From Eopsaltria australis (lineage: Eukaryota > Chordata > Aves > Passeriformes > Petroicidae), in the NCBI GenBank assembly GCA_034509425.1, contig JAVTVJ010000791.1, positions 930,001 through 994,000 on the forward strand: DNA of 64,000 nt. Direction: 5' to 3'. Both the position numbers and the translations under genes were made by a program. Positions 26,337-39,144 of the stretch are shown here, in pieces (position 1 is the first letter of the stretch; each line of letters begins with the position of its first letter). The notes beneath the pieces were generated by a model. That model saw only the letters and a program-made list of their open reading frames with translations, was not told the DNA's origin and searched no databases.

Positions 26337-29300
26337 CTGTAAAGACCACAAAACATACAATTTGGTCACCTGTTAAAACACTACTTTTCTCTTGAGATTT
26401 TGAAGTCCATAAATATTCTCACAATATTAGAGGAGACTAATACTTTACTTAAAAACATTCTCTGATCTTGTATAGCATGGTGCCCTCTACTATTTTAAAT
26501 AGTAAAGTGAAAGAGCTGGTTTTATTTCCAGGCTGCATAAAAAACTAGAAAGCAACAACAACAAAACAACTAAAATCAAAATAAAATAAAGTTGACCAAT
26601 CAACCAAACAAAAACTTGTCCAATATTCGGACAAAAGATAAGAGAACTGCAATTTTTTCTGGAATATGTCCATAGGAATAAGTCATTGCTATCCTAAGCA
26701 ATAGATAAACATACACACATATAATGCACCATAACAATAATGAATGCCAACATAAAACTACAGATGAAAAATACACTTTTCTCAACTTGTTCCTGGAGGC
26801 TAGCTCCCTTAAATCACTTTGTGTGAAAGGATAAGCACTACTGGTGAAACCATTTTTCACTGACCTGTAGTAACCTCCTTGTGAAACAGGATCTAAATTA
26901 AGGCACCCAGAAGGACAAGACAAATATTCTGTTTTTCTCTTTTTGTGTCTTGCTGTGTCCTGACAGTCACTTTGGTCTTCTCTAGCTTGTTCCAAAGTCT
27001 TCCCTTTCTGTCACATTTTCTTCAAAGATCCTCCAACTCTTCTTCTGATGTACTTATGTTTTTATCCCCTTGTGCAAGCTACGTGAAAAAATAAAAGAAA
27101 ATATTTTCCATCTACATGGCAATTCAAGCCCTATACTAGAGTTAGGCCTACTCAGAGTGCTAAAGTGCACAGCACCCACTGATGGGGAAGCTGTAGTTTA
27201 AAACTAAAAATCAATGTCAAAAGTTTCAGAGTCCGAACACCTGATTTTGCAACTATTTTAACATTTAAATTCTTTTAGTTTTCATTAACTAAAGAAACTT
27301 CGAGGTTTTCACTACAGGCTGTCTGAAGAGAAGTTTGCCTTATTGAAACCTACAGACCTTTTCATTTTCCCCGTTTCTACCTTTTCTTTTTCTGCCTTGT
27401 TTTCTGATTTAATCAAAGACAATGAAACACACAGAGAGGTTACTTATTATCTTTTATTTACATCTGAGGTCTTCAATCATGGCATTTTTTACTTTTTCTA
27501 CAAAAGTAAAGGTCTAAAATATAGTTTGACAAGGACAAGCAGAAGTGTATGTACATACAGCAGACTCCAAGCTTGAGTGTACATGCAGTTTTTAACAATC
27601 AGACCCATCCTCATCTTAAAAAGTAAAATTAAGGCAAACATTAAGTATTTTCTTGCAATATCACAATTCAAATGAATTTTTGTTAAGGGTCCATTAACAA
27701 ACCTTAAGACAGCCAAGCAAAAGATCATGGAAGAGACACTTACATAACACCTAAGAACTTGTACTAGTAACCTGTCTTATTCCTGACAAAAATGGAATGA
27801 TTCAAACACCCTGACTTAAGCAGAACTTCCGTTTTTACTTAACTTAAACTTAGTTTTTATTAACCTACATATGTCAGTGCTGCTACTTTCTGTATCAGAC
27901 ACATTTCGAAAGTGTATAAAATAATGAACCTGTCTAGGAATGATTTTTTTTTAAGTAAATTCATTCTCTGATAATTTTTAGAAGTACTTTGTATCCCTGC
28001 GATATAAAATTAGGCACCACAGGGTATTGAGAGAAAGATTATCAGTTGTGAATTTCTTTCTATCACTCAAACACTTTAAAGCTGTTCTAATTAATTTATT
28101 CTTCACAAATTCATAACACACTTCTAGAATGAATTTAATTTTACAACAGTTCAGTGAGAACCTCAAATCTAAGACCAACCAGAATGGACTGAAAGACATT
28201 CTGCACGTGGCCAGCTTAGACATTGTTTTTAGGTACAGCCATACCCTAATCTACTCAAATACATTCTTGAAATGAAGTGATATATACCTTGCATGACTTT
28301 TTATGCTGGTTTTTTTAATCCAAATGATATATTTATGTCTCTATATATACAACCTGTTCCCCTTAGAGAAAATCATGTCTTGCTATCTGTTGAACAGCTG
28401 CTTCATTTGAAGCTGATGACTGGAGCAGGGCAAAAACCACTTGGTGATAGACCTCTCAACAATCAGATAAAAGACTGATGAATAAATGCACTTGCTATAT
28501 TTAAAAGACAAGGTTCAAGTTATGCAAACAAAGGCTCTCTAAGGATCACTGGCATTTGAGGTGATGCAAACATCTCCCTCATCTATATATTATCTTCCAA
28601 GCTTTACCGCAAAATAATAAAACATCTTTTATCTATTTATTTCAGTTAGTTAGTTATAGTCTTTGAAAAGTTATTCTTAGTTCAGCATACACATTTTATC
28701 TAAAATTACACTTACATAAGAGAAATGAGTGCATAGTATACATGTAACAATACACATAGCACAGGTTGTATTTTGTGTAACCAAGAGTGCTGATAGTGAA
28801 CTACATGGAAACAATCCAACTCAAATGGATACCTTTTTTAATATTATGGTGCAGAAGGCAGAAACTCCTGTAAGTGTATTAAGAATCTGCATGTGTGTCT
28901 TTTGCAGTTCATATAAATGACAGAAGAAACTCTACAGATGCACGTTAACACATTGCAGAGGTTTCTACATACATCATGTTTCTCATTTAACACTTTTGCA
29001 TATAAGTTCAAATAAATGCATACCAACACAGGATTTTGAAGTGCTTTTTTTTTTTTTTTTGTTAAAATGCAGTTTAAACGTAGTGTTTTGGGTATATTTT
29101 CTGAAGTATCATTTGTCTTAGTTTGTATGTAAAACTATTAAAATGCATCTTGTTCTCCTTCAGCAAAAAGTGCCTACATAAAAGATAAAAGTTGTCCTTT
29201 TGGAACTCCAAAAATAGTGTCAGGCCTGGGTGGGCCTTTTCATCTTAGTACTGAGTCATGTGTGTTGTGGCTGTACTGCTTTCAGCTCAGTTGCTTCGTG

Positions 29301-31381
29301 TGAGCTCATGTTTGCCTCCAAAATATCATGCAGACATACCAGAGTGTTAAAAAGCCTATATTCTTCCACGGCTTTTGTCTGATGACCTTCAAACTCTTTT
29401 CTATTATTTAGTCCCAGTAAAAACAGTAGCAGAGTCCTAAGACTTCCTTTCCAAGTCAGTCTCAGTTCCCTGTCTTAAAAATTGTTGGTCTAATCTTCTC
29501 TTAGAGACCTTTGATGAAGATTTTACAGCACCTTCCCAAACTATTTCATTGCCTCCTTATCTTTTATTATTAACCTTCCCCCTAATACTTAAATTGAATT
29601 TTCTTGTAATTTCCCTTATTTGCTGTGAATACAGAGAACGAAATTGCTCCTTTTCTGTGCAAGAACATTTTACTACTTTAAACACTTATTGGATATTAGC
29701 TCTCCTTCAATCTTTTCTTTGAACTAAATAAATCTTTCTCTTTTTCCTCAGAGATAATGCCTTCTTGATCTCCAACTGTCACTGCTATTTTGTGAACTCC
29801 TTCAAATGGGTCAGCTTTTCTTGCTGAATGCAAGTTCTGGATGCAGAACTCACTGAAGTTTTACCAGCTGAGGAGACTAGACAGATTACATAAATTTTCA
29901 AAGAAAAAAAAAGCCTATTTATATCTAAATTTCTTATAAAATCCAAATTGCATAACGCTTTATGTTTTGGTCATTCTGTCTTCAAAAAGATTGCTAAAAA
30001 CCACGAAGTACAGCTCCAATTAAAATTCTCATATGTTCACACTGAAGTGTGTAAACACAATCCCCTAAATTCCTGTTGAAATCTGGTCAAGAATTTCAAC
30101 TAACTTGCCCTTCATACACAAATACACAAAAATGAGAAAAAAAGTACAGCAGCACAAGCGGTTATCAATGTCTTTTCTTCAAAAATCACCTGTGACCCTT
30201 ATAGAATATTTGAGCCATGAAAATTATGATAATAATGAGGTTGCAAACTAGGGCACTGAAACTTCAGCAATACTTACTGAGAGTCTTGAAAAACATTAGA
30301 TGAGTGCCAGCTTTGTAGGTCGATGACAGAGAAAAGCTAGATGAACTCTCCTAGCCAACAACAGTCCATACCCCAAGTTCCTACTCCCAGAAAAGGAGGA
30401 ACTGATACTTTACCAGACAGAGAAACAATCATGGAGGACATTAAGGTAGACTTAAAAACTGCTGCTAGTATCTCCAAAGTATTTCTGATTGAAGAAATGC
30501 TTTAAAAAACCTACTTCAGCAGTGTTTCTCAATACAATAGCACTTAAGATGGGGAAACAGGAAAGAAAATTTAAAGAACTGTCTCCAGGTTGCCAAAGAA
30601 TAGCAGAAACATGCATCATCTGCTTCTGTGCATCTCCGTCTTGTCTATGAACTCTTCTACCAGTTCAGCCATTGTGTGATCAGCTTCTTTATCACGGATG
30701 TCAATGACAGGGATGACTAGCTGATCTCAGAGGGTGGCCACCGTGTGATACTATTTTTTGTAGCAAGACTAACACACGTAATTAAACAGAAATTAAGAGA
30801 AAAGAAAAAAAGAAAAGGAAGAACTACTTGCAACGTATTTCTTGACTTGCTAAACCCCTACTGTATACTGCTTAAGTCAACAGGTCTTCCAGGCACAGCT
30901 AAGGTATGGAGTGTAAATGGCTTTGACAGGGAACAGACCTGGTGGGTCACTGGAAGACCACGGATCAGCGCATAATCTCCTTTTTCCAGGAGATTCCAAG
31001 ATCAGAGCCGCTTGTTTCATGCTCTTACACGTACAAGAATTAGCTGTTGCACAAAGTAAAGGCCGAAACAAGCAGGAATAGAGCGCCCTTGTCCCAGTAC
31101 AGCGCGGGACACCAGGCTGAGCATCGCCACAGCCGTTGCCCCAGGACTCCGCCAAGCCCGCCCAGGTCCTACCGGGCGCTGCGGGCGGCGGCCCCGTTAA
31201 ATTAACCCCGGGCAGGACGGCGAGGGGCTGCCAGGGACGGACAGCTCGGCCGCTGCCCCGGCTCCGGGCGGGTGTCCGTACCCCCAAGCTCGCCCCGCGG
31301 CCCCCGCGCCCCCCGGCCCGGGCCCGGCTCGGCCCCACGGGCGGTGCGGCGCCTCCCGCCGCCCCGGCCCCTTCAGCTCAC
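26337..31381 (-). other. Probable RNF180 intron 1
   Basis: This 5 kb interval is bounded by the GTGAGC donor in the CpG island and the TTTACAG acceptor before the first coding exon, if that first exon is right. Apart from the candidate exon at 26865-27078 and a poly-T run at about 29044-29060, it shows AT-rich sequence with no recognised repeat or gene. Confidence 0.5.
26865..27078 (-). other. Candidate untranslated or alternative exon in RNF180 intron 1
   Basis: On the minus strand the pyrimidine-rich tract TTTTATTTTTTCACGTAG ends just before 27078, and CTACAG|GTCAGTG gives a possible donor with GT at 26864-26863. The 214 bases between hold two partial open frames in different phases, one ending EEELEDL then stop and one starting KTLEQARED and running past the donor. 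Neither matches a protein I recognise. It may be a 5' UTR exon, an exon of a lineage-specific transcript, or chance. Confidence 0.25.
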
Positions 31382-31765
31382 CGGGCCGCGCCGTGCGAGG
31401 CTGCGAGGAGGAGGCGACGGCACTGGAGCGCCCGAGCGGGCGGGGAAGGGGCTGCGCAGCAGCAGCTGCTCCCGCGAACGGGAAGAGACGGGAGACAAAC
31501 GGCGGCGGAAAGCGCTCCGCCAGCGGGCCCTGCCCTCGGGAGGCACACGGCGGCAGCCCGGGCCGCCAGCGGCTGCTGCGGCTCGCGGGGGACCCTCGGC
31601 GGCGGCTGGACCAGCCCTGGAGCCGCGCGAAGGCAACGCGTGCGCCGCGAGAAGCCCTGAGGCTCGCACGTCCTCGCGTCTCCTGACTGGCAGAGATAGA
31701 GCGGGGTGGGGTCAGCGCCAGCGGCGAGCTGTGGCCAGGGGGAAGAGAGGCGGAGGGAGTTAAGG
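31090..31765. promoter_or_regulatory. CpG island, probable RNF180 promoter
   Basis: About 670 bases are very GC-rich and dense in CpG, in contrast to the AT-rich, CpG-poor DNA on both sides. A weaker GC-rich shoulder lies at 32035-32115. The island lies about 5 kb upstream (minus-strand sense) of the first RNF180 coding exon and is the only such island in the window. In human, RNF180 has a promoter CpG island whose methylation has been studied in gastric cancer. Divergent transcription to the right is possible but no plus-strand gene was seen. Confidence 0.8.
31376..31700 (-). promoter_or_regulatory. RNF180: Probable non-coding first exon and start region of RNF180
   Basis: Inside the CpG island, the minus strand has a strong donor CCCG|GTGAGC with GT at 31381-31380, so a first exon would end at 31382. 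It could splice to the acceptor at 26337. Upstream on the minus strand (31440-31700) there is no TATA box but there are GC-rich promoter elements, including a GGGCGGGG box at 31438-31445 (plus-strand reading) and a TGCGCA NRF1-like core at 31453-31458. The exact transcription start cannot be read from sequence. The overlapping open frames here (up to 174 codons) result from high GC and low stop frequency and are not supported as proteins. Confidence 0.45.
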
Positions 31766-32583
31766 TTGACGGAATGAAGGAAAACTTTTCAATGGGCGTT
31801 GGGACAGAAACCGCGTTCCCTCAGGCCCGAGGAATAAACCCAAACCCAGAGATCGTGCTCTCGTAGACTGAAGCCAGGGACAGCGCAGGGAGCCGCAGCC
31901 GTCACCTGCTAGGCTGGGTGTCCTCAGCAGCCCCCGATTGTCCTAATGTGCGGCAAGAGAAAGGGGGAAGCAGTTCATGAAATGGGGCGTGGGAGTGAAG
32001 TACACTTGTGAATCGATGTAGGAAATTGCTGCACATCAGACGGGGCTCCATGGAAGGAAGGGCGGCACGGCGGCCCCCGGCCGGGGAGCGTCTGTGCCGC
32101 GGCAGCCCGGAGAGACGAGCTGGCCACTTCCATCCAGGAGATTTGGTCTCTTGCGGTGACACTGTGACATGACCGGGAGCTGATATTGGCTCGTAGCTGG
32201 CAATCTGCTAATGATGATTGCTGCCCTTCGAACACAGGAAGGGAACGATTTTAAAGCAATGTGAGAAAGGCTGGAAGATTGCTGAGGAAAATTAAATTAG
32301 AGTCTGTTCACTTCTTTGCCTGTGGAGGTGGTTTGGAGCACTGAAACCTCCATTTCAGGCTTTCTCTTATATATATGATATTTATGATCATTTCTGTGAT
32401 CCTTCTTGTATTTCAATGGAAAATCCCTGCAGGTCAAGACAAGGTTATATTATCAGGTAGCTGTTTTGGATAATGTCACAGTAAGCTCTGGGCTCTCCTG
32501 GAGACCAAAGTGCACTACCATCAGTTTTTTTCCAGTGCTCCCATTTACCTGATCTTTTTACTAATATTTGCTCTTTGCTACGC

Positions 32584-32650
<67 letters not shown>
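32584..32650. repeat. (ATT)n microsatellite
   Basis: About 22 uninterrupted ATT units. The poly-tyrosine open frame across it is an artefact of the repeat. A second T-rich stretch follows at 32700-32757. Confidence 0.97.
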
Positions 32651-34616
32651 TCTACCCTATTATTCCAGAATATCCTGTAAGAATAGAATTAAGAATAGAA
32701 TTATTTAGTTGTTTTTTTGGGGTTTCTTTTTGGTGTTTTGTTTTTTTTTTTTTTTAACCTGGGAGAGTTAGTTATTCAATTCTAGCTATTTGCAGTCCTG
32801 TTCGTTTGTAAAGTTCTCAAACAACAGTGTGACACAAATGTTTTAAATAAGAGTATAAAAACATTAATTCAGAAAGATGTATTCTTTTGGTAATTACAGC
32901 AAACTAAATTCCTTTATACTTGTTTGTACTTAAACAGTGTAATTGGATGTGCTGAGTTTGAAAAACCCAAAATCTGAACCAACAAACAGCCTTGTGCTGC
33001 AATGAATCATATTCTTATCTTTCCATTTTTCCCATTCCATGGTCAGAAGAACTGTTGTTTTTATTTTTGGAGGAGAGGATTGTTAGGTGCTTCTTTAGTG
33101 ATTATTATATGAGATTGTGACATGAGATGTTGTGCAAATTGCTGCTTTATCTTTCTTAGTGTGGACCCAGTAAAAAATGTCACAAGTAGGATGCTCCCAA
33201 TAATGAAATTCTGTTGTACTCTGCCATGATTGTACAGTAATGACTATTATTTTCAAATAATTTATAGTGTGCTACAGTATGCTCAAATTTAGACTAAAAG
33301 GACTATTAGCCAAAGCAATATTGATCAGTCATAAAGAATTGCAGCTTATAAGGCACTTTTTAGCAAACTTAATTGATAAAGCTATAGAGCAACACATGAA
33401 ATAGATGAATGGAAGAAATAAAATACAGATTAAAATGGTGAGTTTAAGACATTTCAGACCTCAAGTTCTGACATAAAATAATGTTGCAAATATTAGGAGA
33501 GAGATATTTTAATTTTTTTTCATGTCATTTGCTTCAGTTTATGTAGGATGTAGGGTTGAACTACTTGAATTCAATGGGATCCCACAAATAAGGAGAAATA
33601 GTCATGAAGGTGGCACTGGGTGAAAAGGACCGTGTGGCTCACATCATATCAACAGGAAATGGAATGAGGAGAAATGAAACTTTGCTGCTGGCTATAAGAT
33701 TACATTCAGAGCCATTCAGCTGTACGGTGTGGCTAACTGTATTGATTATCTTGTAGCTAGTGTTTGTGTATCACAGGGCAGCTGGACTGTGCAGGGCTAG
33801 AGAGGAAAAATTAAGGAGGTTAATGGATATGCTTTGTGCTGTGGCTTTGGGACTCATGATGATGCAGTAGTTAATTCCAAGGCAGGCTATATGTGAAATG
33901 CCTTTTGCTGGGATAGCCCCTTAAGTCTATGGTGGGAGTTCAAGGATCAGTGCCAAACTAACGCAGTAAGTCAGAAACCAAAGAATGTCTTTGCTGTTCT
34001 GAGGCACTGATGGTGTCTTGGGAAGACTGCATTGAAGGTCTGTGCAGTGGCTCATTGAAACCAAAGCTGCCTGCAGGGCTGTAGTGACTTGTGCATACAC
34101 AGGGGCACATGGCAATGGAGAGTGTATCCAGAAAACAGGTACTCTATGAGAACCTCTGACTAGCGGTCATGTATTCCAAAAATCGCACCAGGAACATGTC
34201 ATTTTCATTCCAATTGTGTTGATATAGCTGCCTAGGGGAAGGGAGGACCTAATTGTCATTCCTGTGGTTTCTTTCTTTACCAAAATACTTCCTCAATACA
34301 AGAAGTTACATTTTCTGCAGCTATTCAGTAGTGCAGTAATGACTACTCAAGACATTAACCCAGTCTGTAATCCCTGGTTCTTCACCTCATTAGTCTGCTC
34401 TGTTATGTGGGGTCATCTCCAAGACCTGCATATCTATAACCTACAATATATTTACCTATTTGGTCATGTGTTCTGTAGGAAAATATCTTAGAAAATGGCC
34501 AGAGAGGGAGCATTAGGAGAAAAGAATGAAGAAATAGAAACTGTTGAGTGGAACTTCTGGGACTTGATACCGAGCACAGAAGAAAAATCATCTTTGCCAT
34601 TACCTTTTGGGTTTGT

Positions 34617-34681
34617 TTGGTTTTGTTTTGTTTGTTTGTTGTTTTTTCTTCCCCTCCCTCCTTTTTTTTTTTTTTCTTTTC
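34617..34681. repeat. T-rich / pyrimidine tract
   Basis: TTTGTTTGG-type units pass into CCCCTCCCTCC and a long T run. Low complexity. Confidence 0.8.
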
Positions 34682-34782
34682 TAAGGAGCTTGAATATTTG
34701 AACACAATTGTATCATGAGAAGCCCAATGAGCAACAGTGGCCTTGTTCACCCTTCGCTATAGGATTAATTGTTGGATAAACT

Positions 34783-34857
34783 TTGTTAACACTAGGCACT
34801 ACAACAAAGTGCCTTTATGGCTAGTGCCTTGTTAAGACTAGGCACTAGCCATAAAGT
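34783..34857. repeat. Perfect 15-bp hairpin flanked by 28-bp imperfect direct repeats
   Basis: TTTATGGCTAGTGCC (34814-34828) is the exact reverse complement of GGCACTAGCCATAAA (34841-34855), with a 12-base loop. In addition TTGTTAACACTAGGCACT (34783-34800) is repeated as TTGTTAAGACTAGGCACT (34829-34846) with one change, and the similarity continues to AAAGT. Direct and inverted copies of one short unit are therefore interleaved. Confidence 0.9.
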
Positions 34858-37360
34858 AAACCTTTTTACTCTATGGGGATTATATTTTTGTGTATTATTA
34901 TTGTATTGAGAATACAGCCTGACTTTCAATTCACCACATTGTTGAAAAGCTTTTCCTATTACAAAGCAAATTGTAAGAAAATGACATTTTATACCCGTTT
35001 ACTTGAAGGTAATGGTTTATATTTGATTTTAAAATCTTGTCATACTCCTATAAGAAATGTAAAATCTAAACAGAATACATCAATTAACGAAACATTTGCT
35101 TTGCTTTGCTTTTGCTTCTTTTTGAAAAATAATCAAATCCATCTAAAATTTTCATGATAGGCTGGTTTATAGCTAAGGAAAACATTTTTAAAGCCACATA
35201 GGACTAGATCTAATAAAGTAATTCTTAATATAATTTTCTTAATTTGTGGTTGCTTATTCCCTGAAATGGAATCCGGAGCTATGTTAAATGTAGGGGTCCT
35301 TTCTGTGCTTCACAGTCCTGCTGGTCAAGGAATCCTGATATCTTGAGAGAGGATAAAAGAAAGCATAAAAAAAAAAACATGCACTGAAAATACAGGAAGT
35401 CACTGAACTTTATTGCCTATCAGCTGTTGAGAGCTAGTTCCTAGAAAGGAAACTATTTATATAGTAAAGGGATTTATCCCACAACATGGGAGAACATACT
35501 AGATATCCAGCTGAAAATAAAAGCATTGGGTTTTTTTCTCCATGGTGGCATGGTTTCAAAGAATTTGTGGTCTATGGGAATATATAGGATGGAGAAAAAC
35601 ATGTCTGTGCCCAAAGAACTGTGGAGCTTACACCAGAAAGGGAATGTCAGGGATCTTCAAGGAGGAACTTAAGTGTTTTTCACTAAACAGACATAAAATT
35701 GCACTAGCAACCCTTTGAAGGAAGTTTTGTACTATGTTATATTTAGTTTGTGTAAATAATACCATTAAGCCAGTCATTGTAAATTTTGATCAGAGCTTTT
35801 GATTAAATTGGTTCAGTTTAGTTTTCAGTAAAGAAAAAAAAAGTATGTCATCAACTAGAGTACTTGACTTGTAAAGTGAGCTAAGATAAGCTAAAGAAAT
35901 CCACCTAATCTGAACTGCTCAAGAATTTGGGGAAGATACCTGAAATTGAAGTTTAATTTCTTTAAAAACCCAAGAATTCATATCCAAGCAAGGTTAATAC
36001 TTTCAGAAATAATGTTAGAATGGAATGGATAATTACTTGAAGCAGTGTTTGCAACAGACCTTCAAGGAATAGAAAAGAACAGAAAGGAGTAAAAAAAATA
36101 CTGATCAGCAGATAACATCTTTTTTTAGAACGTAGAACAGCAATTAAAACTGCTTAAATTGAACCTGGATTAGAACTTGCAAAGAATATTAACTTTATAA
36201 CCTTGGCTGTTAGAGAATTGGAAAATGAATGAGATTCAGGTGAATAATATACAAGGTTATGCACTTTGAGATTGCTGGCAAGAATTTCTGCTATCAGGTG
36301 GTGACTCATCAATTGGAAGCAATAAAGAGGTTAAGTAATGGAGTATATTAATTGATTACAGGGTGTCTGTGCATTGACTGTGTGATGTAGCTCTGAGAGG
36401 ACTGCCCTGGATTGTGGGTGCATTTCCAGTACATGCAGGTGAATATCAATGCTCTGGTAATTTTAAATTTGAAACAATATGGATAGTGATAATAATAATT
36501 TTTTTAAAAAAATAATTTGGGCTAGAGTAGACACAAAGAAAAGTACTAAGGTGATAAAAATGGACAGAGCCTGCCTTATGGGAAAACATAAATGGCTTTA
36601 TTTACGCAGTTCAGCAAAACAAATGCTGTGAAAAGTTTTCCTTGATAGGTCATCACTGAGGAAATAAAGTATTATTGCAGCCTTACACAACTTAGCAAAT
36701 GTATACAAAAAAATCTCCACAAATTAATTTACCACTAAGAAATCTAGTTGTTGAAAAGTTGTAGTTGTACTAACAGGGGGATTATTGGAAAAGCTTCCTA
36801 AGAAAAATATTGGAATAAACACCACCAACTAACTTAAAGTACGGCTGAAGTTGGTGGTGGCACTTTTAATTTTACACTTTCTGTGAAAAGAAGATTATCC
36901 TTGGTAATTTGCTACCTCATGACTCTGTCTCTGTGTTCTTAGTCCTGATTTCCTTTCCCATGCAAGGCATTGCCTTTTCAGTGCTTAATATGTATATAAA
37001 GATAATATTTCCTAAGTCATATCTTTTATGTCCTTCAGAGGGAGTATAAAGAAATTCAGGGTTTTTTTTCAATGCTGCTGTCATTCAGACATTCTGAAGA
37101 GTAATTCCTATTTGGTGAAGTTTAATCTTTCATAATATTCCAGTATCATCTGCTGTTTTACCATTGTCTAAATTAAATATTTGTGAATATTTTTTTATTG
37201 CAGCATTATATGAAGCAGTTTGAAATGTGTTTCTCTTCTAGAATTATAATTTAATTTTTCAATAGCAATGGGTAGAAAAGAGTGAAAATTTCTTTTAGTC
37301 ATTACTGCTACTACCTGTATGTACCAGGCTTGTTCTTAGGCTGAAATACAAAGAAATTAG

Positions 37361-38001
37361 CTATAGAATGGTTTGGATTGGAAAGGACCTTAGAGATCAT
37401 CTGGTTCCATACCCTCCTGCCATGGACAGGGACATTTCCCACAAGACTAAGTTGCTCAAAGCCCCATCCATTCTGGCCTTGAGCACTCCCTGGGTGGGGC
37501 ATCCACAAAGTGTCTGGGCAACCTGTTGCAGTGTCTCACAACCCCTCACTGTGAATAATTTTTCCTAATATCTAATCTAAACCTGCCCTCTTTAAGTTTA
37601 AAACTATTACCGTTGTCTTACAGCTACTTGTTCTTGTAAAAAGACCCTCTCCAGCTCTTTTGTAGGCTGCCCCCTGTAGGCACTGGAAGATGCTATAAAG
37701 TCTCCCTGGAGCTTTCTCTTCTCCAGGTTGAACAGCCCCAACTCTCTCAGCCTTTCTTCATAGCTGAGGTATTTCACAAGTCAAATCACCTTGGCTCTGA
37801 ACTTATTCCAGCAGAACAACTTTCCTGTGCTGGGACCCCAGAGCTGATGCAGCACTGCAGCTGGGATCTCACCAGAGCAGAGCAGAGGGGCAGAATCCCC
37901 TCTCTGGCCCTGCTGCCCACACTGCTCTGGATGCAGCCCAGGACACGTTTGGCTCTCTGGGCTGTGAGTGCCCATGGCTGGGTCAGGTCCAGCCTCTTGC
38001 C
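37361..38001 (-). mobile_element. CR1 LINE fragment (about 640 bases), reverse orientation
   Basis: Read on the minus strand the element ends at 37361. In plus reading the blocks are CTATAGAATGGTTTGGATTG, GAAAGGACCTTAGAGATCAT, CCATGGACAGGGACA, GGGCAACCTG, TCTCCAGGTTGAACAGCCCC, CTCTCTCAGCCTTTCTTCAT and GCTCTGGATGCAGCCCAGGA. It is 5'-truncated near 38001. Open frames here are repeat-derived. Confidence 0.95.
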
Positions 38002-39144
38002 TGGTTACTATCCTGTAAAAGTGAAAATTATTTTGAGTTTAGCTTTTAAGTAGTGTTTGTCATTTATGTATGTCTAATGTGTTAAATAGAGAGTAAGTAG
38101 AGAAAATTATTAATTTATCTGGTTGCTGAAGAAAACAATGTAATCCATTTTTGATTTTTGAGGACACTTCAGCTTAAAGAATCACATTATCCTTGAGAAC
38201 AGATAAAAATATTAATTTCACATGACCTGTTTGAGTGAATATATACTGTGAATAAAGTATTTTTGTAAAAATAATGATTTCCACAGATTTTTCTGTCGTA
38301 TTAAATTCTCTTTTTATTTCCTTTTAATGGCATTCTGAACTCTCTTATTCTGAGAAGTTGCTGGAACTTAGCAGATAAAAATTTTGATACATAATAAATC
38401 AATGGGCAATCAATCTCTAAATTACTCTGGAATTAGGTTGTTTATATATATGTTCCAGTTTCAGTTATGTAACTAAAATATTTAATTACAAAAAACTTAC
38501 TTGTCTTACACTCAGAAGACAATATCCTCATACAAATACCAATTTCAGTTGAGGACATAAAGAATTTTGAGATAATTTCTAGGTTTAGTTTTTTGAAAAT
38601 TATTTCTGTTTCACAGTTTCTGAGTTGAGAATTGTGGTCTGACAAATTCTATGATACACTTGCTATTTGCAATTTAATGGCATAACAAAACCAAAATAGA
38701 GATCTTTGAAGCTTTATGACATGAGACTGTGTTCAAATACTCTTTTGTTGGAGTTGAAAGAACCTCCTACACTCATCCCTGATTATGCATGGTAGTTTCA
38801 TTATTGTTGAAACATGATGCTTAGGAGCTCTCCTGACAGATCTCATAGAGATCCAAAATTAATGTAGTAATTTAAAGTATGTAACATAATATGATGCCGC
38901 AGAAAATAGTGTTTTCACTTTAGTTATCTGTCTGTTACCAGATTCTACATAAATTGTTACCTCAGTGCTTTTGCCATGGAAGTCCTTCTCTTATTTCATG
39001 TGGCTCTGAGAGTTTATTTACTGATGGCTGAACAGAGTCCTAATACCATTGAAGTGTATCTGAGATGCCTAAAAAGTAACTGTTCTAATTTGCCTAAGTA
39101 TTTCAGTTTTTAAGGATGACGACTGAGAAAACAAAATCAGAAAA
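38002..39144. other. Intergenic, nothing recognised
   Basis: AT-rich unique sequence between the CR1 copy and the GC-rich block. No gene or repeat seen. Confidence 0.6.

Larger units (their letters stand above)
31766..37360. other. Upstream flank of RNF180, no gene seen
   Basis: This is AT-rich unique DNA, except for a GC-rich shoulder at 32035-32115 that belongs to the promoter region. It holds the ATT microsatellite, T-rich tracts near 34620-34680 and the hairpin at 34783-34857, and no coding exon I can support. Confidence 0.6.

Noticed and set aside
31136..31763. Several overlapping open frames of 86-174 codons in the CpG island, on both strands
   Set aside because: High GC lowers stop frequency. 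The frames overlap in many phases, are rich in A, R, P and G without motifs, and lie where a promoter is expected.
32575..32757. Plus-strand frame with a run of about 22 tyrosines
   Set aside because: It is only the ATT microsatellite read in one frame.
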